Part shown: piece by piece, positions 52,838 to 64,000 of the stretch | How positions within the stretch are numbered: position 1 is the first letter of the stretch | Layout of the letters: each line of letters begins with the position of its first letter | Assembly: GCF_029633865.1 (NCBI RefSeq) | Contig: NC_079213.1 | Span: 98,914,845 to 98,978,844 of the forward strand | Direction: 5' to 3' | Origin: Lampris incognitus | Lineage: Eukaryota; Chordata; Actinopteri; Lampriformes; Lampridae | Length of the DNA stretch: 64,000 nt | Translations under genes and position numbers: made by a program | Notes under the pieces: generated by a model | What the model saw: only the letters and a program-made list of their open reading frames with translations | Told to the model about the DNA's origin: nothing | Databases searched by the model: none

Positions 52838-54589
52838 ACTTCATTTACTGCATTACCTGTCATTTGTATAGTAAATACTGTTATTTCTATATGTGCTCAA
52901 CATTAGCTGTTCAATATTTTAACTTAATTATTAATGTAATGACCGAACTAGGTCAGATACTGGGCTAGCATGTGTAGCCCTTGGAATTAGATACCACACA
53001 GGACACAATTACTTCCGGGGTTCTTGTAGCTTTAATTTTATTGTTTGAGCCTTCGAATGCAGATCGTTTTACTGAGTGCATAAACTCCTGTGTCTTTCGA
53101 GCAAACAGCTAATAAATGTTCACAGATGTGGCAAGTTTAACAGAAAAGATTTTAAAAGGAAAATAATAAATACAAAATACAACATACGGTGCAAAATACG
53201 GCAGAGGACTATGTATGTTAAACAGGGTTTAACAAAGACATGTGGAACTTCCTGAAGATCGCGCAACTTCTCACTCTGTCAGTTACCTTTAAACAGAATT
53301 AAAATGCATATAAAACCTTTACATTTCCCTTACTACCCAAATACAATGGCATGGTGTGGCTTTATGCACGCCAACATTACCTTGTCATGCCTGCAATGGC
53401 GAACAGTGGTCGACGGCTCGCGCCCCAGATCACCGAACATCAACTCCAGTAGCGTCTAAATCAAACCATCTTGTCAAATTATCGACATACAATATTGTTT
53501 GGGATAATGTTACAGGTATATTTCACAAGATATTTACCCCTACTTACTACGGAGTCAGAGCACCGTCACACCGCAATCTTCAGGTGGTTCACACAAGAAA
53601 AAAGAAAGAATACCCAAGATGCACTTGGATAACTTGCAGAAAGAGTATCCAAGATGCACTTGGATAACTTGCACGGAGTTACAATAAAAGTCCGCAACAC
53701 TGCCACTTACTGGTCAAAACATGCAATGACAACCAAAACTATAAAAATACACTCACAATCTGCTTCACAATTTAAATACATCAAATGACATTTTACATGG
53801 CTTGACAGTGTAAAAATTACATATATTAACAGTTAAACTATACTCAATTTAAGTCGAAAATCATTTAACATATTTAACAGATTTACCACCCCGCTACACG
53901 TTTGACGAATTTCTGTCAAATCAGTTTTTAATACACCAAGGAAGGAAGGATGAACATGATTTATACCACATGTCTTCACTATAGTGGATTTTTTTCCCAC
54001 ATAAATCACAATTTTATCTGTAAAAATTAATGGCTCTTTCAATGTTAAATGTGACCTAGCAGAGGTAAATGGCAAACATTAACCATACGTTTGGAATTGA
54101 GATAAATACAATATACGTTGAGTATTTTGCAATAATTTTTATTTCTGTACTGCTTTGAAATCCCAGTGAGTCATTCTGATCCGGTGAACACAAACAAAGG
54201 GTCCAAAAAGTGAACGCCACACAAGGGCTAAAGCAAATACAAGCTGAGCGATATAGCGTGCATCACCAATTCAAAAAGTAACAGATTCTACTCCGGTCAG
54301 GATGGAACATAGAGTCTCCTCCTTGTAAAGATAAGACAGATCGAGGTAGCATAAATTCCAGCATACAGGTTTTACCGATGACACTGATACAACATGCAAA
54401 TGATGTAAATAGAAATGCAAAGCCACAAGTGCCTCATTCAGGACATGAGCAGGTATCTGAGGGTAAGGCTAGTGTGCTAAGGCAATTGGCATCAGCAGAG
54501 TGTCTTGGGATGTACATTGCGGGCAATGTTCGGTGTACAAAATCTGACTTGCGCACTTTCAGCCTGTATTGTCATTTACATTTATTTTG
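52838..54589. other. Intergenic stretch with one short tandem duplication
   Basis: No supported gene. A 35-base unit beginning AAAGAATACCCAAGATGCAC is present twice in tandem (53605-53639, 53640-53674) with two or three differences. The rest looks unique and AT-rich. Confidence 0.5.
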
Positions 54590-56490
54590 ATTGTAGTACA
54601 GCAAGTAGTACAGCAAAGTATACAGAGGTAGTACAGCAAAGTATACAGAGGAATAGGTTGGCAATGAAGAAGTGGGATAGTCAGATAGATGAAGAAAGTA
54701 GACAGGAGTACAAGGAGATGCAGTGTAAAGTGAAAAGAGAGGTGGCAAAGGCAAAGGAAAAGGTATATGGTGAGTTGTATGACAGGTTAGACACTAAGGA
54801 AGGGAAAAGGACTTGTACCAATCGGCTAGACAGAGGGACCGGGCTGCAAAGGAAGTGCAGCAAGTTAGGGCGATCAAGGCTAGAGATGGAAATATGCCGA
54901 CAAGCGAGGAGAGTGTACTGAGAAGGTGGAGAGTGTACTGAGAAGGTGGAAGGAGTACTTTGAGGGGCTGATGAATGAAGAAAAAGAGAGAGAGAAAAGG
55001 TTGGATGATGTAGGGATAGTGAATCAGGAGGTTCAGTGGATTAGCAAGGAGGATGTGAGGGCAGCTATGAAGAGGATGAAGAGTGGAAAGGCAGTTGGTC
55101 CTGATGATATACCTATGGAGGCATGGAGATGTTTAGGAGAGATGGCAGTGGGGTTTTTAACTAGATTAACACAATCTTGGAAAGTGAGAGGATGCCTGAG
55201 GAGTAGCGAAGCATACTGGTACCGATTTTCAAGAACAACGGCGATGTGCAGAACTGTAGCAACTACAGAGGTATAAAGTTGATCAGCCACAGCATGAAGA
55301 TTTGGGAAAGAGTAATAGAAGCTAGGTTAAGAGGAGAGGTGACGATTAGCAAGCAGCAGTATGGTTTCATGCCACGAAAGAGCACCACAGATGCGATGTT
55401 TACTTTGAGAATGTTGATTGAGAAGTATAGAGAAGGCCAGAAAGAGTTGCATTGTGTCTTTGTAGATTTAGAGAAAGCATATGACAGGGTGACAGGCCGA
55501 GAGAGGAGGTATGGTATTGTATTGTAAGTCGGGAGTTGCAGAGGAGTGGTGCAGAATATGTATGTGGGAAGTGAGACAATGGTGAAGTGTGCGGTTGGAA
55601 TGACAGATGGGTTCAAGGTGGAGGTGGGATTACATCAAGGATCGGCTCTGAGCCCTTGTTTGCAATGGTGATGGACAGATTGACGGACAAGATCAGGCAG
55701 GAGTCTCCATGGACGATGATATTCGCGGATGACATCGTGATCTGTAGCAAGAGTAGGGTGCAGGTTGAGGAGAGCCTAGAAGGGTGGAGGTATGCACTGG
55801 GGAGAAGAGGAATGAAAGTCAGTATGAGCAAGACAGAATACCTATGCATGAATGAGAGGGAGGACAGTGGAATGGTCAGGATGCAAGGAGTGGAGGTGAC
55901 GAAGGCATAGGAGTTTATATAATTGGGGTCAACTGTCCAAAGTAACGGGGAGTGCAGTAGAGAGGTGAAGAAGAGAGTGCATGCAGGGTGGAGTGGGTGG
56001 AGAAGAGCGTCAGAAGTGATTTGCAATGGAAGAGTACCAGCAAGAGTTAAAGGGAAGTTTTACAAGATGGTTGTGAGACCAGCTATGTTAAATGGGTTGG
56101 AGACAGTGGCACTGACGAAAAGACAGGAGGCGGAGCTGGAGGGGGCAGAGTTGAAGATCCTAAGATTTTCACTGGGAGTAACGAAGAAGGACCGGATTTG
56201 GAATGATTATATCAGAGGGACTGCTCAAGTTGGACCGTTTGGAGACAAAGCAAGAGAGGCAAGATTGAGATGGCTTGGACATGTGTGGAGGAGAGATGCT
56301 GGGTATATTGGGAGAAGGATACTGAATATAGAGCTGCCAGGAAAGAAGAAGGCCAAAGAGGAGGTTTATGGATGTGGTGAGGGAAAACATGCTGGTGGCT
56401 GGTGTGACGCAGAATACAGGAGGAAATGGAAACGGATGATCCGCTGTGGCGACCCCTAACGGGAGCAGCCGAAAGTAGTAGTAGATTTAT
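54590..56490 (+). mobile_element. RTE-clade LINE, long copy with most of the RT domain
   Basis: In order: NRLAMKKWDSQIDEESRQEY linker, [74 protein letters not shown], then [20 protein letters not shown] (catalytic ADD), [20 protein letters not shown] and [20 protein letters not shown]. The 3' end is GACCCCTAACGGGAGCAGCC with a (TAG)n tail to about 56484. Several frameshifts separate these blocks, a 21-base direct repeat (GAGAGTGTACTGAGAAGGTG) occurs near 54910-54950, and no endonuclease is seen. Orientation is opposite to the copy at 18208. Confidence 0.88.
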
Positions 56491-57109
56491 TTTTATTGTA
56501 ATACTAGTTTATCCAAAAAAAAGATAATTTACAGGTAATGCATGTCACTGAGTAGGTTTTAGTTGAATCAAGTATAGAGATGGAAAAATTATTGCCGTCT
56601 GCAGCTAGATGACATTAATCCTTGCTCTCCAGGACGTGTGTTGTTCATATACAATCCTGCAAAGATGTGTTGCGACGTGGACAGCGGAGGTAGTTGATGC
56701 ACATAAAAAAAAAAAACAACAACAACACAAAAACAAACTAGATGCTTGATCCAAAAGACAGGAAAATTAAATGAAAAATAAACAAAAAAACAAATACCCC
56801 CCCGCCTCCCCACAAAAAAGAGACCTGCCCATGGATAATTGCCATCTTCATGATATAGCAGTTATCCAATGGGCTGCTCGAGAATATTTTGACCTCATGT
56901 TCTTTGAAAATGGGTGATTTGTCATGAGTAAATTACTGATGCAGCGTTAATCGTGTGCGCTGTCACCTTTTTCAGTTCTTCAATCCAAAACAGTAGTTTT
57001 AAGTTGCTGGCAACCCAGACTGCAAAAAAAGGGAAATAATATTCCAGTCATGTTTATGTGCAGCTTATTTGTCTAATAAAACAGATTCTAATTTTTTTTG
57101 TATCCCCCC
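56491..57109. other. Intergenic stretch, nothing recognised
   Basis: A/T-rich with simple A-runs (56706-56790). No coding support. Confidence 0.5.
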
Positions 57110-57532
57110 CCTTTTTTTTTCTCCCCAATTGTATCCGGCCAATTACTCCACTCTTCCAAGCCATCCCGGTTGCTGCTCCACCCCCTCTGCCAGTCTTGGG
57201 AGGACTGCAGACTACCACATGCCTCCTCCGATACATGGAGTCACCAGCCGCTTCTTTTCACCCAACAGTGAGGAGTTTCGCCAGGGGGACGTAGCAAGCG
57301 GGAGGATCATGCTATTCCCCCCAGTTCCCCCTCCCCTCGGAACAGGTGCACTGACCGACCAGAGGAGGCGCTAGTGCAGCGACCAGGACACATCCATATC
57401 TGGCTTCCCACCTGCAAACATGGCCAATTGTGTCTGTGGGGACGCCCGATCAAGCTGTAATACGGGGATTTGAACCGGCGAACCCCATGTTGGTAGGCAA
57501 CAGAATTAGACTGCTACACTACCCGGATGCCC
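57110..57532 (-). mobile_element. tRNA-headed SINE, family B, full-length copy
   Basis: Minus strand: head GGGCATCCGGGTAGTGTAGC, B-box GGTTCAAATCCCC, body GGCCATGTTTGCAGGTGGGA and GAGGAGGCATGTGGTAGTC, then GGCCGGATACAATTGGGGAG followed by A-rich sequence. Confidence 0.75.
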
Positions 57533-57608
57533 CTTGATTTTTCTTTTAAATCCAGTTGGCCAAGTCCCTCCTCTATTAAATCCCAAATGATTTCATTTTA
57601 GGGTTCCA

Positions 57609-58258
57609 CTAAGTGTTTTCCAACAAGTTACTGCAGTCAATTTTGACAACATCCAGGGTCAAGTTGCCCAAAAACACTTGAGGGTCCATGAAGGCACTGT
57701 GACTCGGGAAGAAATCCTGGACATCCATAAATTCTTCATCCTCCTCCTCTATTTCATTTGCTAGCCCATGAGATGAGATGTAGTCGACAGTTGTGCTGGT
57801 TTCCTGGGAGCTGTGTGTGTTGTCGGAGCTGTCTGAATCATGTGAGAAGCTCTTGATGTAGGATGTCAGAGGGTAAAGCAGTGTGGCCGGCTTCACGCCG
57901 GGGCTAAGGCTGGGCTGGAGGAGGTCTGAGGAGACATCTTGGGTGGTCACTCCAGGGGAGGAGCTGCTACTGCTTTCCCTGCTCAATTCCTCTATATCCA
58001 CGATAATGGGCTCTTCCTCCTCTCTAGAGCTGCTGAGCTGAGGTTGGAGAGTAATCTTACCCCGTTTACCCTGTTTGGAAAGAGATGTGGCGCAAAGCAA
58101 AGATCACTCAGACTGGTAAACGAGCCTGACTACACATCCATCCATTCATTCTCCAAACCGCTTATCCTTACTCAAGGTTGAGGGGATGCTGGAGCCTATC
58201 CCAGCAGTCATTGGGCGGCAGGCGGGGAGACACCCTGGTCAGGCCATTAGAGGGCTGA

Positions 58259-58294
<36 letters not shown>

Positions 58295-60817
58295 TCACAC
58301 CAAGGGACAATTTGTTTTAGTAAGGCCAATTCACCTGACCTACATGTCTTTGGACTATGGGAGGAAACCCGAGCACCCGCAGGGAACCCACGCAGACACG
58401 GGGAGAACATGCAAACTCCACACAGAGGACGACCCGGGACGACCCCCAAGGTTGGACTACCCCAGGGCTCAAAGCCAGGACGTTCTTGTTGTGAGGCAAC
58501 CGTGCTAACCACTGCTTCACCGTGCCGCCTGACTACGAAAAAAAAAAAAGTATAGTCATGCGTGCACACACACAGTTTACTGTCAATAAATACCTTCTCT
58601 GCGATACATTCCTTTGCCCATTTGCTGTTGGCAGGATCTGGTACAACATCTGGCATGAGGCGATGAAAACACACACAGAACCTAGAGGAAGAGAAGTGGA
58701 CTTAAAAAAAAAAAGCCAACATTGGAGCTTTCTCTGACAGTATACTTTGTCCTTATGAAAATACTATATGGGCCTCTTGCTGATTTCAATTGTTTCAAAC
58801 TGGTCCCTTGAATTCCCATGTATTTCCTGATCCTGAGGGACTGTTTGTGATCCTCCCTTTTAATGCTCTTTCAATACCGTGTGGTGTGAGACTGCTGCCA
58901 TTATCCCATTACCTTTGCTGCATAGCTGACATCTGCGACAGACAGCACAGAACCATCAAGAATGGCAATACTATACACAGGATTAGGACTGTATGGCTCT
59001 GTGCTGTAAAGAAAAATAAAAGAGAGAGACAGTGAATTAGGAAAAAAACATGAATAGAAATGGCACTTTTTTATTCTGTAAAAAACAAAAGTAAATTTAT
59101 CAAACGCTGAAGTAAAATTGAAAGCGTTTACCTTGAATGACGAACCTGACTATTTCACTATCCGGGCCTTCTCCTTGTGAGGTCCAAGCAGTCATAGAAA
59201 GGCTGTATGCAGCTGGAGGCAGGCTCTTGATGGTGTGCATCCTCTTAGATGCAGGTATTGGGTCTGAAACACAAACTTCATTGACAGATGAAATAGCCAT
59301 GTTACATAACGCAATGGTTTGTGAAATTAACGGTGTGTATGATTTCCCCCCCCAGTTCCTCCTCCCCTCTGAACAGGCGCCCCGACCGCCCAGAGGAGGC
59401 GATAGTGCAGCAACCAGGACACACACCCACATCCAGCTTCCCACCCGCAGACACGGCCAATTGTGTCTGTAGGGATGCCCGACCAAGCCGGAGGTAACGT
59501 GAGGATTTGAACCAGCGATCCCTGTGTTGGTAGGCAATGGAATAGACCGCTACGCCACCCAGATGCTAGCATACAATCTTTTCAATGGGATGAAAGCTTT
59601 GGTAGAGGGATGGAATGGTAATGTTTTTATTTCCATTTTGGTTTGATTGCGTTTTGTCCTGTTATTCAACCTCATTATTGTTTCTGGGTTGCAACATAAT
59701 CCATTATCCAAACCGACAGGCTACCACAGGGCCGATTCACCTGACCTACAAGTCTTTGGACTGTGGGACGAAACCGGAGCATCTGGAGGAAATGGTTTTT
59801 TCTTATTTCGCTAAATCCCGTTGCACCCCTTATGAAAGTTCGGCCTCAACCAACTCTCCAACAAATGGATGGGTATTACAAAATATGGTAGCACAACGGC
59901 CAGCCCGAGTACAGAGACACCACATAACTACAGGATCAAGAGTAGCTACAGCATTCAGGGAAGTTAGTAAGACTATGTATGTCTGCTTCCTGTCATTCTG
60001 TTATATTTCTGTTAACAAAAAAAACAACCCGTTAGGACTCATGTGATGTACACTGCTGCCAATTTATAGCCGCTCGGTAACAGCTGGACACGGGCTGCCA
60101 CTATGCTACATTGCCTGCTGCCTGTTGATAAGCCAGGGTAGTCTATCTGCTCTGCTATACCTCCTCCTTACTTGACACAGGCACTGTGTCACTGCAAACA
60201 GCAGTAATTTGCTTACCGCGTTAGGGTTATGTCACACAAAGTGATATTGCGTGCCCATGTGATGAGAGAGCGGGTATGCAGCGCTGTTTAAAAAGGGGGT
60301 GGAGGCAAATTCTATTTTTGGTCTGATAGAAATTTGTTGTTTGCTGGTGCCCTACTGTGTAGGCAGGCCTGCATTTTGTGAGTGCACATTATAATCACGT
60401 CATAATTTCCAAGATGTTCCAGTAAATTCTCGCGGGGATGCTGGAGCCCATCCCAGCCGTCATTGGGCGGTAGGTGGGGAAATACCCTGGACAGGCCGCC
60501 AGTCCATCACAGGGCTGACACATTCACACCTAGGAACAATTTAGCATGGCCGATTCACCTGACTTGCATGTCTCTGGACTGTGGGAGGAAACCGGAGCAC
60601 CCAGCGGAAACCCATGCAGACATGGGGAGAACATGCAAACTCTACACAGAGGACAACCTGGGATGACCCCCCAAGGTTGGACTAGCCCGGGGCTCGAACA
60701 CAGGACCTTCTTGCTGTGAGGCAACCCCACTAACCACTGTGCCCCACACACAAACATATATATATGTATATAGCGTTTTTTTCTGAAACCGTCAATGGTG
60801 TTGTGAGTGCGCAACTA

Positions 60818-60864
<47 letters not shown>

Positions 60865-63800
60865 TACCGTTCAAAAGTTTGGGATCACCCAAACAATTTT
60901 GTGTTTTCCATGAAAAGTCACACTTATTCACCACCATATGTTGTGAAATGAATAGAAAATAGAGTCAAGACATTGACAAGGTTAGAAATAATGATTTGTA
61001 TTTGAAATAAGATTTTTTTTACATCAAACTTTGCTTTCGTCAAAGAATCCTCCATTTGCAGCAATTACAGCATTGCAGACCTTTGGCATTCTAGCTGTTA
61101 ATTTGTTGAGGTAATCTGGAGAAATTGCACCCCACGCTTCCAGAAGCAGCTCCCACAAGTTGGATTGGTTGGATGGGCACTTCTTTGAGCAGATTGAGTT
61201 TCTGGAGCATCACATTTGTGGGGTCAATTAAACGCTCAAAATGGCCAGAAAAAGAGAACTTTCATCTGAAACTCGACAGTCTATTCTTGTTCTTAGAAAT
61301 GAAGGCTATTCCATGCGAGAAATTGCTAAGAAATTGAAGATTTCCTACACCGGTGTGTACTACTCCCTTCAGAGGACAGCACAAACAGGCTCTAACCAGA
61401 GTAGAAAAAGAAGTGGGAGGCCGCGTTGCACAACTGAGCAAGAAGATAAGTACATTAGAGTCTCTAGTTTGAGAAACAGACGCCTCACAGGTCCCCAACT
61501 GGCATCTTCATTAAATAGTACCTGTTAGAGCCTGTTTGTGCTGTCCTCTGAAGGGAGTAGTACACACCGGTGTAGGAAATCTTCAATTTCTTAGCAATTT
61601 CTCGCATGGAATAGCCTTCATTTCTAAGAACAAGAATAGACTGTCGAGTTTCAGATGAAAGTTCTCTTTTTCTGGCCATTTTGAGCATTTAATTGACCCC
61701 ACAAATGTGATGCTCCAGAAACTCAATCTGCTCAAAGAAGTGCCCATCCAACCAATCCAACTTGTGGGAGCTGCTTCTGGAAGCGTGGGGTGCAATTTCT
61801 CCAGATTACCTCAACAAATTAACAGCTAGAATGCCAAAGGTCTGCAATGCTGTAATTGCTGCAAATGGAGGATTCTTTGACGAAAGCAAAGTTTGATGTA
61901 AAAAAAATCTTATTTCAAATACAAATCATTATTTCTAACCTTGTCAATGTCTTGACTCTATTTTCTATTCATTTCACAACATATGGTGGTGAATAAGTGT
62001 GACTTTTCATGGAAAACACGAAATTGTTTGGGTGATCCCAAACTTTTGAACGGTAGTGTATATATATATATATAAACGTGTTACTGTGTAATACGAAACT
62101 ACTTACCAGAGTAGCGGACTTTGGAGTCTTTGGTGTCTTTTATTTTGATGGTATAATTGCTGATACATCCCCCGCGTTGTCCATTTGGAATCTCCGTCCA
62201 GGTCACTGTCAGCACATTTCCCTCTACCATTTCTTGGACAGATGGACCACTCACTGGAGCTGCGAACCACAAGCAGAACCAAGGAATAACAGTCAAATCG
62301 GGTGAATGTTAAAAAGAACCATGTTCAAACAATGTCACGGGAACTCCATCACTACTTTTTATTTTTACCTTTTGCTTTGCTAAATTTTCAATGCCTTGGT
62401 CTGTTACTATTAAATCAAAATACACTCAAATAAATCAATATCAAATTAATTCCCCCATCAAAGTCATTTACCTGACTCCAAAGTGCTGACACTGCTGAAT
62501 CTGGCCCTGCCGATTGAGTTCTTATAGAGGGCATATACTGCTCCCTCATAGCAGTGAAACGGCTTCACGTCTGTGGAGGAGATATGAAGAAGAGGCATAA
62601 GATGAGGGTGATATACATCAAAAAGGTGTTTTTAGAGAATGTAGTGTAAAGAGTCACAGAAAGCTGAATAAGTTTATCTGCACACAACGTTTATTGAGAG
62701 AGAAACATTTCATCATTCATCTGTGACTTCTTCAGTCTCAACTGACTGCAGGTATCCCCCACTCTTATAAACAGCACAGTGGCATAATGACTGAAAATGA
62801 GCCCTCTTCACATAGAGGGAACGAACCATCCCTGAATCGGGGGCTAAGAGTACATCTGTCGTCATCTTACAATGCTGTGATTGCAACCATTCCCAAATCT
62901 TCTGTGAATAGTACACATGGCCATTCTAACTGTAGTTAATACTCATGGCAATTTGCATATCAATAAAAGTGTCCAGATGAACTGATTCACCTGTGATTTT
63001 CTTACCTGGATTATTGAGCATGCATAAAGATATAGTGTAGAGCAATTACAGATGGGAAAATCGCAAAAGAATGTGGCTATGGGGGCGCCTGGGTAGCGCA
63101 GCGGGCTATTCCGTTCGAATCCCCGTGTTGCCTCTGGCTTGGTCGGGCGTTCCTACGGACACAATTGGCCGTGTCTGTGGGTGGGAAGCCGGATATGGGT
63201 TTGTGTCCTGGTTACTGCTCTAGCACCTCCTCTGCTCGGTCGGGGCACCTGTTCAGGGGGAACAGCGTGATCCTCCCACGCGCTACATCCCCTTGGTGAA
63301 AGTCCTCACTGTCAGGTGAAGAGAAGCAACTGGTGGCTCCACGTGTATTAGAGGAGGCATGTGGTAGTCTGCAGCCCTCCCCAGATCAGCAGAGGAGGTG
63401 GAGCAGCAACCGGAACAGCTCAGAAGAGTGGGGTAATTGGCCGGATACAATTGGCAAGAAACGGGGATAACCCCCCCCCCCCAAAAAAAGAGAAGAATGT
63501 GGCTATTATTGACGAGTCTTGATTGTGTTCATGCGCTGTGCCATGGATGCATGCAAGTCATTCTGATACTCATGACAAACATTACTTTTGATGCTACAAA
63601 CTCATTCTTTATGTTTTTTGGCATTACAAATTATTAACTGTTAAGCCAGCAGAGACAGACAGTCATATAAATCTTCATGATTTACATAACAGGATCTTAC
63701 TAAGAACATAAAACTGCCATTTACATTTGGTTCACTGGCAACCTAAAAGTACCTGAATCAAATATGAATCTCTCAGCAGGGTATGGCTGTGACTCACCTA

Positions 63801-64000
63801 CTTACCCCGCTGACTTATCTTTACTTGTTTTTTCCACTTAGTCCTACATCAGCTATGACGTACCTGTGATGACTGCGTGATGGCTGTTCTGGCTCAGTTT
63901 CAGCCACTGGAGGTCTCTTAGCTGCTGGCCCTCTGGATACCACTCCACCAGATAGCCATCGGGTCGCAGTGTAGTTTCAGGCTTCGTCCAGGAGATGGAG
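57609..64000 (-). CDS. il12rb2: Interleukin-12 receptor beta-2 subunit (il12rb2), 3' part
   Basis: Type I cytokine receptor of the gp130 family. The IL-12 signalling chain works through JAK2/STAT4 in T and NK cells. Exons from 5' to 3': 64000-63864 (runs off the window), 62570-62472, 62259-62107, 59263-59132, 59003-58913, 58681-58594, 58070-57609, all in phase. The first four encode fibronectin III repeats (ISWTKPETTLRPDGYLVEWY; LTVTWTEIPNGQRGGCISNY; PPAAYSLSMTAWTSQGEGPD). Next come a transmembrane helix (TVLILCIVLPFLMVLCCL), a box 1-type VVPDPANSKWAKECIAEK, and a 153-residue tail. The tail has VDYISSHGLANE, placed like the human STAT4-docking tyrosine (GYLPSNID), and ends LTLDVVKIDCSNLL, which closely matches the human end LTLDQLKMRCDSLML. 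Neighbouring serbp1 supports the call. The tail is short compared with mammals. The 5' half and WSXWS region are outside the window. Confidence 0.9.
58138..58530 (-). mobile_element. tRNA-headed SINE, family A, in an il12rb2 intron
   Basis: Minus strand: GGCGGCACGGTGAAGCAGTG head, body GTGGAGTTTGCATGTTCTCC, a (TG)n run (58259-58292 on the plus strand as CA), tail GGGATAGGCTCCAGCATCCC and a GAATGAATGGATGG end. Confidence 0.8.
59343..59566 (-). mobile_element. tRNA-headed SINE, family B, 5' half
   Basis: Minus strand: CATCTGGGTGGCGTAGCGG head, B-box-like GGTTCAAATCC, and the GGCCGTGTCTGCGGGTGGGA body. The 3' half is missing. Confidence 0.7.
59702..59792 (-). mobile_element. Family A SINE, small internal fragment
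   Basis: The plus strand has CCATTATCCAAACCG directly joined to GCCGATTCACCTGACCTACA and CTTTGGACTGTGGGACG, so two separate SINE parts are fused by an internal deletion. Confidence 0.55.
59793..60430. other. il12rb2 intron sequence, nothing recognised
   Basis: No coding support; no repeat family recognised. Confidence 0.45.
60431..60750 (-). mobile_element. tRNA-headed SINE, family A
   Basis: Minus strand: GTGGGGCACAGTGGTTAGTG head, GTGTTCGAGCCCCGG B-box, GTAGAGTTTGCATGTTCTCC body and a GGGATGGGCTCCAGCATCCC tail. This copy lacks the internal TG run. A (TA)n tract (60820-60861) follows shortly after. Confidence 0.75.
60862..62058. mobile_element. Palindromic Tc1 (family B) derivative, 535-bp arms
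   Basis: Left arm 60862-61396 and right arm 61524-62058 are inverted copies with only one or two differences by eye, around a 127-base loop. Each arm joins an outer 324 bases (inverted repeat plus the transposase 3' end of transposon B) to an inner segment carrying the transposase 5' end in the reverse sense, joined at CACTTCTT/TGAGCAG. Both outer ends are CACTACCGTTCAAAAG and sit between TA bases within a (TA)n tract. Two MARKRELSSETRQ frames point toward each other. It lies in the il12rb2 intron between 59264 and 62106 and cannot encode a transposase. Confidence 0.93.
62652..63030 (-). mobile_element. Penelope-like terminal-repeat copy in an il12rb2 intron
   Basis: The left end (GTTTATCTGCACACAACGTT) and right end (GTGTCCAGATGAACTGATTC, closing GAGCATGCATAAAG) match the copies at 19946 and 23026. 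The middle (AAGAGTACATCTGTCGTCAT) is inverted relative to the copy at 23026. A near-repeat TAGTGTAAAG / TAGTGTAGAG flanks it and may be the target duplication. The minus-strand hammerhead core is kept (CUGAAGA at plus 62729-62735, GAAA at 62708-62711) but stem II is reduced to about four pairs. Confidence 0.7.
63082..63490 (+). mobile_element. tRNA-headed SINE, family B
   Basis: Head GGGCGCCTGGGTAGCGCAGC, a small deletion before TTCGAATCCCC, body GGCCGTGTCTGTGGGTGGGA, AGAGGAGGCATGTGGTAGTC, and a GGCCGGATACAATTGGC end followed by C- and A-runs. Confidence 0.75.
63491..63863. other. il12rb2 intron sequence, nothing recognised
   Basis: Unique AT-rich intron between the Penelope-like/SINE cluster and the exon ending at 63864. 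Confidence 0.5.

Overview
This window is vertebrate genomic DNA, almost certainly from a teleost fish. Its genes have GT-AG introns. The spaces between exons are filled with CA/GA/TA microsatellites and with repeat families typical of fish: Tc1-like transposons with CACTACCG or CACTCACTGG ends, RTE and L2/Rex1 LINEs, Penelope-like elements, and tRNA-headed SINEs. It contains four recognisable host genes and one unrecognised small open reading frame.

Layout of the genes. (1) 2896-12301 (+): discoidin domain receptor 2 (ddr2), 15 coding exons. The signal-peptide exon is not found, and there is a 2-nt surplus in the exon just before the kinase glycine loop. (2) 14840-24749 (+): hsd17b7, complete in 9 exons, starting less than 600 bp after the ddr2 polyadenylation signals. 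Its introns carry a 5S rRNA-like copy, RTE, Rex1 and Penelope-like pieces and an uninterrupted Tc1 transposase. (3) 26747-27079 (-): a possible 110-aa single-pass membrane protein of unknown identity. (4) 29188-33752 (+): serbp1, complete in 9 exons. (5) 57609-64000 (-): the 3' part of an IL-12 receptor beta-2 gene (il12rb2), 7 exons, running off the right edge. ddr2-hsd17b7 are neighbours on human 1q23, and serbp1-il12rb2 are neighbours on human 1p31. The window therefore joins two conserved blocks, with the join between about 24.9 and 29 kb.

From 36 to 57 kb, between serbp1 and il12rb2, lies a transposon island. It holds two MITE-like elements, a Ty1/copia-type fossil (38466-43289) with a Tc1 element inserted in it, a second Tc1 element with ~215-bp inverted ends, a THAP/DDE transposase relic, a Ty3/gypsy-type fossil (48427-52837), and a long RTE LINE copy.

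The most unusual signals are: hammerhead-ribozyme cores at the ends of Penelope-like copies; a 1.2-kb near-perfect palindrome made from a Tc1 element inside an il12rb2 intron; a half-tRNA (initiator Met anticodon arm) primer site in the copia-type fossil; an RTE insertion with an 18-bp target duplication and a templated inverted filler; a foldback MITE with telomere-like repeats at its centre; and the ddr2 frameshift. All calls come from reading the sequence. No database search was possible.
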